From Acephala macrosclerotiorum (Eukaryota; Ascomycota; Leotiomycetes; Helotiales; Mollisiaceae), in the NCBI GenBank assembly GCA_014904845.1, contig MU119321.1:98756-162755 (forward strand): a DNA stretch of 64,000 nt. Reading direction: 5' to 3'. Positions 23,262-33,788 of the stretch are shown here, piece by piece (position 1 is the first letter of the stretch; the number at the start of each line of letters is the position of its first letter). A program made the translations under genes and the position numbers. Below the pieces are notes generated by a model. That model did no database searches and was not told where the DNA came from. It saw only the letters and a program-made list of their open reading frames with translations.

Positions 23262-24584
23262 ATGTCTATCCAAGAAGTTCTTGAGGCGAGGGCCGACTTC
23301 CGCCTCCGACAAAGGGAACGGCGTGCACAAGGCGGTCCCCGTCGTCGAATACATCAAAAACGAGACGACAAACCCAAGTCAGCTACAGTTAGAGATTAGA
23401 CTCCTTCTAATGATGATGATAGCCCCTCCGAGGATGAGAGTAGCACAAAGTCTACACAATCTCAGACCTCGACGTCATCTCAGGGCACCCAAGCCACACT
23501 CTCAACGACCTCCTTGTCCTCAGTGCAAGCAATCACAACGACGAGTGCAGTTTCACAGACCTCGACCACTGTGAAGGCATCGGTTCCTGTTACTACTCCC
23601 TTAGTAAGTTGGAATTTCACTCAGTTGTGGACATGAACTGACGAATACAGGCGTCACACCATACTTCGACGACATCTCCAGCTTCAACACCACTACCAGC
23701 GACTTCAAAACAAACTTCTTTGGTCGCAACGACTTTTTCACCTTTCTCGATCCCTCTAGCAGTGACAACACCGCCAATAGTCACGTCTTCATTTTCAAGT
23801 TCATTCCAGGCAGGCTCAGCATTATTCTCTTCCTCTAGTGCTGCAGCGCAGACCGCTGGAGTTGGGATATCTTCCAAGCAGTCTTCCAATAACTCAGGGC
23901 CCAATAATTCAACAACCATCATATTTGGAGTAACTGGAGCTTTTGGTAGGTCTTCCTTCCCTCGATTCTATCGAAAACGCTGATCAAATTGTCCTTGCAG
24001 CTGGCATATTTGCCATCCTCGCTGTCGCATTCTTCATCAGACGCAAATTCTTCGAGTCGAAAGGGCCAAAGCTAACAGTGAATCAACAAGAGGCTCGAGC
24101 ATATGCTGCACGCTCTATATGGGGAACCAGCACGACCACCTCAAGTTCTGACGACCGTTCACGTACCACAATGGATCAGTTCGTCCTGCTAATCACCATT
24201 TCAGCTGATCAAGAAGGGAGCAGAAACGGACTTGGGAACGACGCGGTTGACCGACAGGAGCGGTTGCAACGAGTACGCACTGATATTCTTGGCGAACGAG
24301 AGATGCAGCTGGGCAGCGGTCTGGGCTCAATCAAACAGCCTGGTAGGGCATGAGGTCCTGGGAACTTTCAACGATTGGATGAAAGAGCAATGGCGAGGGC
24401 AGAGGCGGAGAGAGGCGGTTTAGATATTGAAGCTAATGATGGAATGTGGGAGCAACCAAGAAGGGTTGCCGCAAGAGATTCAAGGGCGATGACTGAGGCA
24501 AGCTTGCCAAGATGGAGGGATCCTATCAATTGGGCGAAAGATCAAGCGAGAAGAAACGACTCTAGGTGGGCCGACCAGACGTAA
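23262..24584 (+). pseudogene. Single-pass Ser/Thr-rich membrane protein gene with two in-frame stops
   Basis: Exons 23262-23603, 23651-23945 and 24001-24584, introns of 47 and 55 nt with clean GT/AG signals. The frame continues through TAG at 23397-23399 and TGA at 24351-24353. Product architecture: a basic N-terminus (MSIQEVLEARADFRLRQRER), ~170 Ser/Thr-rich residues, a transmembrane helix split by intron 2 (GVTGAF/AGIFAILAVAFFIRR), and a cytoplasmic tail ending in a compact block (ARDSRAMTEASLPRWRDPIN). Both stops are one C-to-T change from sense codons (CAG, CGA). The second could alternatively be removed by a non-canonical 45-nt intron. The coding signal resumes seamlessly after each stop, so it is probably a recent pseudogene rather than two genes. 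I do not recognise the family; the layout resembles cell-surface sensors. Confidence 0.6.
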
Positions 24585-24618
24585 GAATTTCAATGAAACT
24601 ATTTTTATCATACTACCT

Positions 24619-26048
24619 TCAACCATGGACGGTGAGATTCACCCTTAGGCTCGGCACTCTCGCCTCCACCTTCCCGCCACATCCCTCTTTTACAAACACA
24701 AACCCATCAAGCGATTCACCACCATAATACAAGGCATCTCCTGTTCGCCAAACCACGTATTGACTCGACGTTTCGGCCCAAATTAGCAAGCTAGACTCGT
24801 ACTGCTCGTCCAAAGTATCATACAGCAATCTTTAATCCTCTTCGGCCATTGTCTTCCCTTCAAACTCAATCTCTTTCCAGACATCTGTAGGGTAAAGCCT
24901 CATCTGGTCTGGCAAATTCCCGAGTCTCACAGGCTGAGAATCATACAACATGCATATCAGTTCCATTGAGACTCAGATTCAGCAATCGCAGTCTAGGTCC
25001 ATCACCGATGCCCACCACCATTTCTCCCAACACACCAGTGCAAGTGCCAGCATAGGTATCAGCAGTTTCCCTTATCTTATCTTCCACAACTGGCGTCAAA
25101 GTCACCAACAGTGCCTGAACAAGCGGCATCTGTGCTTCCGGTCCTCTCGCACCAGCAGTCAACACCACATAACCGATCCCATATTGGTCGATCACACCCA
25201 TGGTGGCTTCATATCCGTAAGCTGCGCCACCTTTGGTGTAGATATCGATTGTGTGCGGATGAGCAGGAGCGAGGTTCTGAGAACGAAAGATCTCCCAGGG
25301 ACGACCCCCTGAGATTCTCGAGTAGCTCTAGCCGAAGTCAGTGAGACTGGGGGACTCAGTGGGAAAAGACTCACGTTGTTTAGTGCGTCCAGAATTCAGA
25401 CCAATGACTGCGCAATCTAGAAATGCAGAGTCAGGAAGATGTGTGAAGCCAAGCGATTCGAAGAGAGGAAGCAGGTAGTACATTTCCGGATAGCCAACTG
25501 CGAGTCTTGTCAGGATGTGGTCCTGGTTGATGATGAAGACTTATAAGTTGGCGGTATCTCCGGAAGGCGATCCCCCAATGCTCCCAAGGTAATCTCATCC
25601 CACCTGATAGGACTGTCAACGCTCTTCAAGTTAGGCAAGTACTTCGTGATCGGGTCTTCAAGGTCCAATCCTATTTTCAAGAGCAGTAAATCCGTGAATA
25701 CTTTTGAAATGGATCCAATGAGATATTGAATATCTCCATCGACTCGTTTGGTACTATTCACATTGCCAGTAGCGAGGTAATGGTATTCCAAAAGAGGGGA
25801 TGATGGACGCGGGAATCGAGGGAGACGATACCGATGGAGAAGGAGATGTTGGCGACTGCCTAGGGGACTTTGAGAATGCCAGCTACAGCAGCATCGATGG
25901 TTGATTGAAGTGATGAGGTTGCATTCTTGAGCGAAGTTGAGGTTGAGAGCGCTATTGGACGACGTAAGAGAAGTCCATCTTGTGGACAAAGGGCTGCCCC
26001 AGTCAGGCTCGAGAGAGTAATAACTGAGAGAAAGAAAGAGAAAAACAT
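24619..26048 (-). pseudogene. Beta-lactamase-family (serine hydrolase/transpeptidase-like) pseudogene
   Basis: Read on the minus strand. It has a signal peptide (MFFSFFLSVITLSSLTGAA), then ILKVP-TAG-AVANISFSIGIVSLDSRV. A frameshift leads to EYHYLATGN and YLIGSISKVFTDLLLLKIGL (SISK is the SxxK nucleophile motif), then KYLPNLKSVDSPIRWDEITLGALG. Another shift gives YYLLPLFESLGFTHLPDSAF and DCAVIGLNS. The sequence then jumps to WEIFRSQNLAPAHPHTIDIY and YGYEATMGVIDQYGIGYVVL, which belong far downstream, so the middle (expected YxN motif region, roughly 150 residues) is deleted. A further shift and a TAA precede the intact C-terminal end. At least three frameshifts, two stops and one deletion. Fungal members of this family are secreted hydrolases of unknown substrate. 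Confidence 0.8.
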
Positions 26049-26834
26049 TCTTGTGTGAAGACTCTTGTAGATAATTTTGAAATGCATTGAGATGAAATTG
26101 CAAGCAAATGTGAACTGATAGTGCATTCTAACTTGGGATTATATATGTTTTGAGGTACGCTGTGTGTTCATGTTCTTCTTGTTCATAGGGCAAGGAACTT
26201 CACATTCAATACGATAGATTTCCCCCTGTGTAGCGCATTTACGCTAACGCACAGCAATACCAAGGGGCTTCAAAATGATGTACATAAGATCTTGTACAGA
26301 GTCAAGAATCCATGGTATGTTGACCATCACACGATGGTCTGATGAGCCTCGTACATTGACTCACTCACAGAGCAAGCATTCGCGGATGAGTATAACATAC
26401 AAAGTCAGACAATCAAACAGCGAATTCATTGGTGACTTGATTTGTCACTGGTTCTTGGTCGCTGCCTGTTTCGGACGAAAATAGCCCCAATCGCTTACTC
26501 AGGGGCTGTTCGCTACAAGCGAGCCCGAAGCTTAGCGAGTGTTGAGAATGACAATGGACTTGTCCTCTCCGTTCGGCATCACACCGATTTGTGTCCAAAC
26601 CGGAGGTGATTTAATTCAAACGTGGGATTAGCTTTTGTAAAGAGTAACAGAAACGTCAAATCGCACACCAAATCTATTTTTTTGTAATACTTTGTAATTT
26701 TGAATCGCGAAATGCAGGGTAGGTGCGGGGTCCTAAGGCCTGAAAAGAGCGCCGCTGAAGAATGACATCTCCTTTCAGGCTTCGATCGCTAAATTTACAG
26801 GGATATTAGGTGTAACTTCTGGGTCTACAATTAA
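26049..26834. other. Gap left of the Tc1/mariner element
   Basis: No gene recognised. From ~26600 the sequence becomes AT-richer, with TAA at 26832-26834 forming the left target-site flank of the transposon. Confidence 0.4.
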
Positions 26835-26919
26835 CGAGCCTACAGACATAGGTCCGTGCTTTTAGGGTATTTTGCGCATAAAACATTCAATTAATGAACA
26901 ACCATTAATCTAATTAGGA

Positions 26920-28920
26920 GTAGACCACCCATGACGCTCTATTAAGACATGGACCCAATGCTCCTGCTTTAAAATCAAGTCATTTATTTATTGCTGTAGT
27001 ATGCAGTCCTATTCTTTTGTAATTATGGCCTCCATCTCTGCTACTGTAGTCGGCTGCTTTCGGCGGCGGTAAAGGGCTTGCTTGATTCTTCTCCAGCACT
27101 TTTCAATAGGGTTCATATTAGGACTCGCAGAAGGATGAGGCATAAGGATAATGCCGTGCTGTGTGCGGTACTTGGCACAGCAGTTTCGAGTAGACTTGTG
27201 TCTGTGAGCTGAGTTGCCGTCTTCTATAAATAAAGGCTTTACCGCTGGATTTAATTAGTGTGTAATAAGGGCAAAAGCTTCTAATATTGGCTATAAATGC
27301 TCGAGAACTTGGGTAAAGTAATCTTTTTAGGTAATAGCTCTATTTTTGCCAGATCTTTTAACAAATAGCAAAAGACTCTTATACCTATATCCAATTGCTC
27401 CCTAAGCATTTATAGGTGTAGTGTATCCTCGGTGAAACTAATGCTAAATGCACTCCGAGTGGGTCTTTTCTCCTGCTTTCCTAGTGACTCTCGGGCTGGC
27501 AAAGACGAACTTCCACTTGTACGATGGTGCCTGGCCTACGAACTTCCAGCTCTCTCGCGAGAGAGTCTGCAGAGCCAACGGGAGCAATCGCAATGTGCAC
27601 AAAGAGGTTTTTCTTTATCGATAGCTCTTCACGATCTCGAACAGGTCACCGTGGCCTTTTTTACGACAATCAATCTGCGACTCAATCTACGACACACTTC
27701 TCTTGCGATATTCCTCTTTCTCTTAGCTGAGTCTCTACTACCTATACCCACGAAAATATATACTCGAGCTGGCAGACACCACAAAGAAGGAAGGGCGAGA
27801 GCACGGTTTTAGAGGGGCGGAAAAGGATATTGCAATGTACTACTGTGTCTGCGGTTACAAGAGAGGAGGGGACTGCGGCGAGAGAAGAGGATTGGAGAAA
27901 AGAGAAGAGACTCGGTGGATATGCTCTGGATTTACGAGGAGGTCGATATTGCGCCTTTGTGACCGCGACCAGTTAGAAAAGGGTCTATAATACTATTGCT
28001 AGAAACCTGTCTATGGAGTCTTTTGAGCTGGCTCACGCTTTTCGAGACCTCTGGGGTTCTAGTAATATAAGGTTTAAATATCTCTCTAAATGGTATCACA
28101 TGTCTTGTGTATCATCTCGACCGGAGGGGAAGAACACAATTAAACAGTCCTTTGACTAAGCACTCGAATGTGAAATGCTTTCTTGAGTTATATAAGGGAG
28201 CTGGAATACCGCGGGATTAGAGACTTGGGACTGTTTGTAAAGAGAAGTCTTTTTCCTCTCGTGGTTTTGGCTCTTTTTGCAAGCAGGACTTTGTATATAA
28301 TTCCTGAGCTTAGCACGACCCCGTACTCTATGGGAGGTCCCAGGAGGCAGTCTATATGGCTGTTTATCCGCCTGTCGTAAATCAATACTACTACTACTAC
28401 TACTACACTCCTAGTGACTCTCTGCTTCACAGTCCTCCCTCCTTCTAAGAATGTTACCTCGTCCGACCAGAGCACCTTTAGCTATTCTACTGTCTAGAAT
28501 ATGTGTGCGAATGCCTATAGCATTCTGCTAATAACTTGTGCCCTTGTAAGGTAGGGCTTTTGGCATGCCACACACCGAAAGTAGCCCCTCTGCTTAAGCC
28601 TCATTTTTAACGTTTTGACAGAGCATTCGAGCTCTAGCTCGGCATAAAAGAGAGTGTAGTCAAGGATTCGATGCTCCCATGATTCTATAGTATATTCGAT
28701 AATATTATCGACTTGCCGATCGTTGAGAAGATGGGGTCTTCTAGTTCGATTAATCTGGAAGCGCTCGAGTGCATCGTAAGTAAGGATCTTATTAATTGTA
28801 GACCTCCCGAGCTTATATTCAATTATAAAAAGCTCAATTGGCACCTTTGCAAAGCTATAGAGTCGGCGGGTCGCCTATTTATGTTTAGTAACGATTTTAT
28901 CGCTTTTTTGGTGGTCAAAT
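26920..28920 (-). pseudogene. Tc1/mariner transposase remnant
   Basis: From 5' to 3' on the minus strand: an HTH-like N-terminus (YKLGRSTINKILTYDALERF), VISRML followed by VLWSDEVTFLEGG (first catalytic Asp region) and KQRVTR. The sequence is then interrupted by the nested insertion and resumes with KAGEKTHSECI, HRGYTTPINA, GAIGYRYKSLLLFV, PLFIEDGNSAHRHKST (second Asp) and PHPSASPNMNPIEKCWRRIK (third acidic residue), ending ERHGWSTPN. At least six in-frame stops are present, most explained by CAG/CAA/TGG to stop changes. Not active. Confidence 0.85.
27493..28408 (+). mobile_element. Retroposon-like insertion with (ACT)n tail inside the transposase
   Basis: A 916-bp sequence splits the transposase exactly at KQRVTR. 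It is flanked by a 14-bp exact direct repeat, TCCTAGTGACTCTC (27479-27492 and 28409-28422), which reads as a target-site duplication because each copy matches transposase sequence. The 3' end on the + strand is a simple repeat, (ACT)7 at 28387-28407. A long duplication plus a short tandem-repeat tail is typical of LINE-mobilised retroposons (SINE-like). I find no reverse transcriptase, no inverted termini and no clear A/B box pair. A 16-bp palindrome CTCTCTCGCGAGAGAG lies at ~27553. Family unknown. Confidence 0.65.
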
Positions 28921-29109
28921 TTGAATTCTGGAGTTGAGGGAGGCATAATAGGGTAATTTAGTAAATTTGGTGGGTGCGACTCGCTAAAAATACCCTGAAA
29001 ACACGGACTTATGTCTGTAGGCTCGTAACAAGCATTCTTCATCGCGCCCTATAATTAGATTATTCATTATCCATTAACCATTACACTTGCGGCATCCTTT
29101 AACTTCGTT

Positions 29110-30489
29110 CAATCCTCACAATAACAATATCCCAATTGGCAAAGCCAAAGCCACCACGACAACCTTTGTCAGCAACTCCCCTGGCAGCATCACCTGTAAA
29201 CTGTACCGGCATAACACTTGTCTCCGTCGCTGTCCCCGTGGTTGGGGGTAGTCGAACCTCCATCGAGAAAGCTCATGATGATACTTCCCAATCTTGTCGT
29301 TGAAGCACCCCCATAGATGATTCCTGTTGCCCTCGCGGCAAGAGATATTATCTCCCTAGACACTATTGCAGCTTGGGCACCCACGGGTATCGTGTGGTCT
29401 CCAATCATTAGATTGCCATCTGCGTTGAAAATGGCAGTAGTGGTACCGATAATGAAGGACCCCTGCGGGTTTGCAGTGATGGTCCGCCCATTGACTATTA
29501 TGGAAGGCGGAATCATGATGGCCGTGATGCCCCCTGGTGGAAGGGGAGTCGTGCTGGCTCCCGTTGGGAGGAGAGTTGGTGAAGGGGTCTCAGAAGATCC
29601 TGGTTGAATTAATCCACTTGGCGGAAGGAGAAGAGTCGCTTTAGCGGCTTAGCCCCCAGCGATGTTAAGGTTGCTGTTTAGGATGGAGATGATCCACCGC
29701 CAGCAGGCGGGAGGGCTATTGTTGTACCAGTTTGAATTGAACCTGGCAAATGAGGGAGCATGTTAGGTTGAGCTGATTGTGTCGATGTTGAAGTAGCAGG
29801 TGTGCTGCTTGATGTTTGTTTTACAGATCTGCTCTTGGGAAGAGTCAGGCCGGACTGAGACGTTAATGCAAAAGGTAGATTGAAGACACCATAGAAGTTT
29901 GCTGCACTGCCTGACCAGGTGGGAATAATGCTCGTCACAAAAGAAGGTATTGACAATTCTGGTGTACAAACGTTTGTCTTCCACTCGCTCAGAATGCTAT
30001 TGTACTCGCAGTTTGGTGGAGTATATGTACAATTACCGTTTATTCCTGGAGTATAACACTCACAAAAGCGAGGATGAGGTCGACTTACGGACCGAAACCG
30101 CCATAGTTAATGGCCCTCGAGTTCGCCGAAGCAACAAATGCCGATTAAATACTAGTGTCGCTGATAAAGGTACTGAGCCCATGGGGCTCCCACGAGCTTC
30201 TCAAGTCCCAGTACGTGTGATTAATGTACGGCAAATGGGTATACAGATCGGCTGCGTACATATAGTTAAAAGTCGCATAAATGCTGGGAGAGAAACTTTC
30301 GTATATATCCCGGTAGCTACCGCCATACCAGTCCCACACTGAACTCACAGCATATTGTACCGACCAGTATAAGGAGATGTACTCTTTTTGAAAGCTGGCG
30401 GTGTTCGAATGAAACGAACTTAGCAACCAGTTGAACGAGGTCTGAACATTGAAAATCTTAATATCATTTCCAATTAAGGTTAATACCAT
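29110..30489 (-). pseudogene. Surface/secreted protein pseudogene with VNG-type repeats
   Basis: Minus strand. WLLSSFHSNTASFQKEYISL..WDWYGGSYRDIYESFSPSIY is followed by a stop, then ASANSRAINYGGFG, then CYTPGINGNCTYTPPNCEYN and IPSFVTSIIPTWSGSAANFY, then a Ser/Thr/Pro-rich linker. After a shift comes a repeat unit of the kind SIIVNGRTITANPQGSFIIG and DHTIPVGAQAAIVSREIISL. A final shift gives a hydrophobic tail (VVVVALALPIGILLL) resembling a GPI-anchor signal. The 5' end runs into the AT-rich block at 30.49 kb and is lost. At least two frameshifts and several stops. Such proteins are predicted fungal wall/surface proteins; function unknown. Confidence 0.6.
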
Positions 30490-30830
30490 ACGTAATTTAA
30501 TACTTTTTATAAAGATTAAAGCTTTTTAATTTAAAATCGAATTATTATATTTGAAATTAATATAAAATTTATTAATAAGAAAAAAAATTTATATTAATAT
30601 ATTTTTAAATTCCAAATTAAAAACATTTATACGTTATTAAATATATTATTATTAAAAATAAAAATATCGATTATATATAAAAAGAATATTATCATTAATA
30701 AAAGGCGAACACTTTTTGCGAATCGGCAAATGTAATAAATATTTCTTTTTTTTTTACTTGGATTAATAAATTTAATTTGATCTTATATAATCGTATATCA
30801 AAGTAGTATTATATTCCTCCGGCAGAGTGC
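30490..30830. repeat. AT-rich, RIP-like island
   Basis: About 340 bp almost devoid of G and C. Many of the remaining cytosines sit in CpG (ATCGATT, ACGTTA). The look matches the terminal block at 61.64 kb. No coding content. Confidence 0.7.
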
Positions 30831-30920
30831 CCTGACCAATATATAAGTGAATTTCGGATCATTGATCTCTTTCGAACCACCGGCTTCATTTTCCTAACCC
30901 TTGAAATCTCGGCAAAGTGC

Positions 30921-33525
30921 CTAATCGTTCTTCTTAGCTATCTCGCCTTCGTCTGGCTGCTCTGGTACATCTTCTTGCTTCGTAGCCAGGGCGAGAAGCG
31001 CAGGTATGATAGCTAATTTAGCGTCCACATCACTGGCGCAGACTTCGCAATCTATTAAGTATTTCCCAATTGTCTTCAAGGACTTGTCGCAGTTTTCCTT
31101 GCCAAATTTCTTCTCCGATTCAGTTTGATTCTCCATGACCAGAGCCCGCAGAAAATTGGAGAATATATCAGTAGCAAAGGATTGTAGAAGCGTACCAGGC
31201 TCCGAAAGGCTCGTAGAAGATCTACGGAAAACAAGCTCGTAATTTGAAAACTCGGGGCTAAATAGATGATTAGCTGACAGTTTCCTATTAAAAATCCCCA
31301 ACCGCTTTGGAATCTACAAAGGACAACTGTGATACGACATACCGGCTTGTAAACAAGGAACTTTGCCCCAGTCCAAAACACTGAAAACGTCTCCCTAAAA
31401 AAAGAAAATCTTGTCTTTTTTCAGAGCCATTCAAATTCAATATATTGTTGTTATCACGTATCCAGCTCGTACAATCAGGAAGTAAGTTCTGAATCTGTGC
31501 ACGTCGCTCTTTGATCTCCTCGTGGGTTCCAGAAGAGAGGATCCAGAAGGTCTCAGTCCGAAGTGCGTGTTCCGGCCATTCCTGTGGTGCGACCATATCT
31601 AACTCGTTCGTACAGTAGTAATGCCAACTCAGGCAGATCATCGACTGAATTAGACGACGCGTGGACCCCATGTCCTCGGCATCCAGTCGACTGTTGCCCA
31701 TAGAAAGCTCGATGCCTATTATTTCCTTCTCGTCTGCCCCCTCATAGTTCATAGCTGCAAACACAGTATGTGCTTTAGATAGGATCATGTATTGTGTCCA
31801 ACGCAATTCGGAACTGCAATCCCCTAAAATAAAATGGCGAGTATCTTCCATTGCCTTGCACAATACACTTGTAAGGTCCACAACTTCCTTTTTCTCTGGC
31901 AACCATCTTAGGAGTTCGTATTGCAAGGCGAGCATACGGAGAATCCTCAAGCGAACGTCCGTTGTTCTCTGCCCGTAATCTCGTGTAATGTTCTTTTCAT
32001 CATCGATCAGTTGACTCCTCGCAAGCCTGCTCCTGTAAATGTCCGTTTCTTCCCGGCATAGTGGCCCCGGCAGAGATCTCTCGCTGAGAATGCAACAGCC
32101 ACCAGACTCGAGATTCGTAACAAGTGTGCTACTCTCCACTCCTGGCGGTAGTACCAGGGGAGCTGGTTTAGGATCGTCCCCAACGTGGCTCCGAAGAAAT
32201 GCACGTATTACAGCTAGCAGTAGTGTTGCACCAAGTTGCAAAACGCCCGCGGACCAGTGAAGCTCTCACGTTCCAATATTTTGGCAGACGAAACCGGCGA
32301 TAGTTAAGCATGCCCCAATAATAATACGCGTTGTAGGTGGTCTCGAGTAAACGACCGGAATGGAAACATGAATCTCCTGGTTGGCATCGCTTTGGGGAAG
32401 TGCAAATGCTGGAATATTCGAATCCTCAATTCTCTCTTGCAGCCTAAATATCCGGAAACCGGCACGGGGTGCTTTGTTTCCTGGCCGTAAAGTGAACCGT
32501 TTTGTTATGCATCGAACCACTTGAGCGCAGAGTGATAGTCCAAGGGAAAGGCAGATGGTTCCAACAGCCCAGACTGGATAACCGTACGCTGCTACAACCG
32601 ATCCAGCTCGTAACCAGTGCAGATAATAGACTGCCGTGGCATTAAATGCCATAACGATCGCTTGAACAAGCAAGCCAATACATGTAGACAGAAAGACTTT
32701 CCTGGGCGCGGGGATCGCCTTTTCTATGTTCAAAGTCAAATTAGGAGCCCTTTTTTTGAGTTCTAGGTCCCAGGGATCCAAATCCGAAACGATTGATGTC
32801 TCCCAATAGATGGGGAGGATCTTCTTCAAGATTCTCCTGGTAAATCTGAAGGTGCGATTTTGCGGCGGCTCATCGTAAGCGTTGTAGTATTTCTTCGTAC
32901 GTATCCCTTCTCGTCCTACTGCCTCCGCCAAAGATACGATAGGTCTAATGAACTCGACCTCGGCTCGACTAGAAATAGAAAGGGATGACTCGGGTAAACT
33001 AGAAGAAGAACGGCGTGTGTAGGTTGGACTAGAAGTAGAAAAGAGAGTGTGTGTCCAAGCGGAGTCGTACACTATTTCCGTCATATTGGATTCTCCAGTT
33101 TGCCTTACAACTCGGTTCCCGTTCCATATCTCACGAACGCTAGCTGAAGTTGAAGATAAGATCTCTATCTCATCGTCATGGCGAGAGTCTCGTGCCCTAA
33201 AGTTCATCAATACGAATTGAATAAACGAGTAGTGGATAGTTGGTCACCTGCCAATCAGCGACTTCAAGAACTTGTTGCCACCGATCCGAATTGCACAAAT
33301 AACGATAGTGACAATTCCGATCGGTGCAATTCCAAGCAGAATATCATCAGCCCAACCCATAGAGGTCGCGAGGAACTGTTTCGTGGACTCGTCGCCGAAG
33401 AGAGTGAGGAGCGGGGCGAAGTCGCTCAAGGGATTGATTTCAAAGTTTGTACTGTCTACTTTCGGAGCGACAATTGCAGTTGCAGTTGCAGTTGCAGTTG
33501 CTGCTGAGGCTGTAGTCGCTGACAT
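30921..33525 (-). pseudogene. Multi-pass membrane protein gene (Helotiales-type, unknown function), disabled
   Basis: Minus strand. Exon 1 (33525-33248) ends KFLKSLIG and is spliced by a 51-nt intron to exon 2 from 33196. N-terminus: Ala/Thr-rich, then FAPLLTLFGDESTKQFLATS and a membrane helix. The middle has transmembrane segments (FLSTCIGLLVQAIVMAFNA and the AYGYPVWAVGTICLSLGLSL region). At 32266-32268 a TGA interrupts the otherwise continuous frame between GFVCQNIGT and ELHWSAGVLQLGATLLLAVI; CGA to TGA explains it. Near 31400 a one-base slip in a T7 run separates SEKRQDFLFLG from ETFSVFWTGAKFLVYKP. The next intron-like gap (31314-31342) is only 29 nt, too short for a normal fungal intron. 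The C-terminus ends DEGEIAKKND. Related proteins are common near HET/NLR genes in this lineage; function unknown. Confidence 0.7.
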
Positions 33526-33788
33526 GATGGACTTTGCGCTCGGTGGCGACTAGAGGGCTCGTGTTGGCCACGAGCCTGTAACAGCCGAGAGTGGAGTCCT
33601 CAGGGTTATATTAAGAAGGTACGAATGGCGAACCTGCTCGTTCAAATTCTCACTATAATCGATGGTCGTAATAGCTCAGCAAGAGCTGAGCATTTCGAAG
33701 ATGAAGCTGAAAAAGTGAGGCATGTGGCTCGCTGCACGATGTGTTCACAACACCTCTTGCATATGGCCAATTAGAATCAGGAGAGGTT

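Larger units (their letters stand above)
26835..29025 (-). mobile_element. Tc1/mariner transposon, degenerate, with nested insertion
   Basis: Terminal inverted repeats of 39 bp at 26835-26873 and 28987-29025 begin CGAGCCTACAGACATA and differ at three positions, all transitions. TAA flanks both ends (26832-26834 and 29026-29028), fitting TA target duplication. Between them a transposase is read on the minus strand. Total length is 2191 bp, or about 1.26 kb without the nested insertion, a normal Tc1 size. Confidence 0.88.

Noticed and set aside
28387..28407. (ACT)7 considered as part of a CRISPR-like or structured array
   Set aside because: It is a simple microsatellite at the end of a retroposon-like insertion; there are no spacers.
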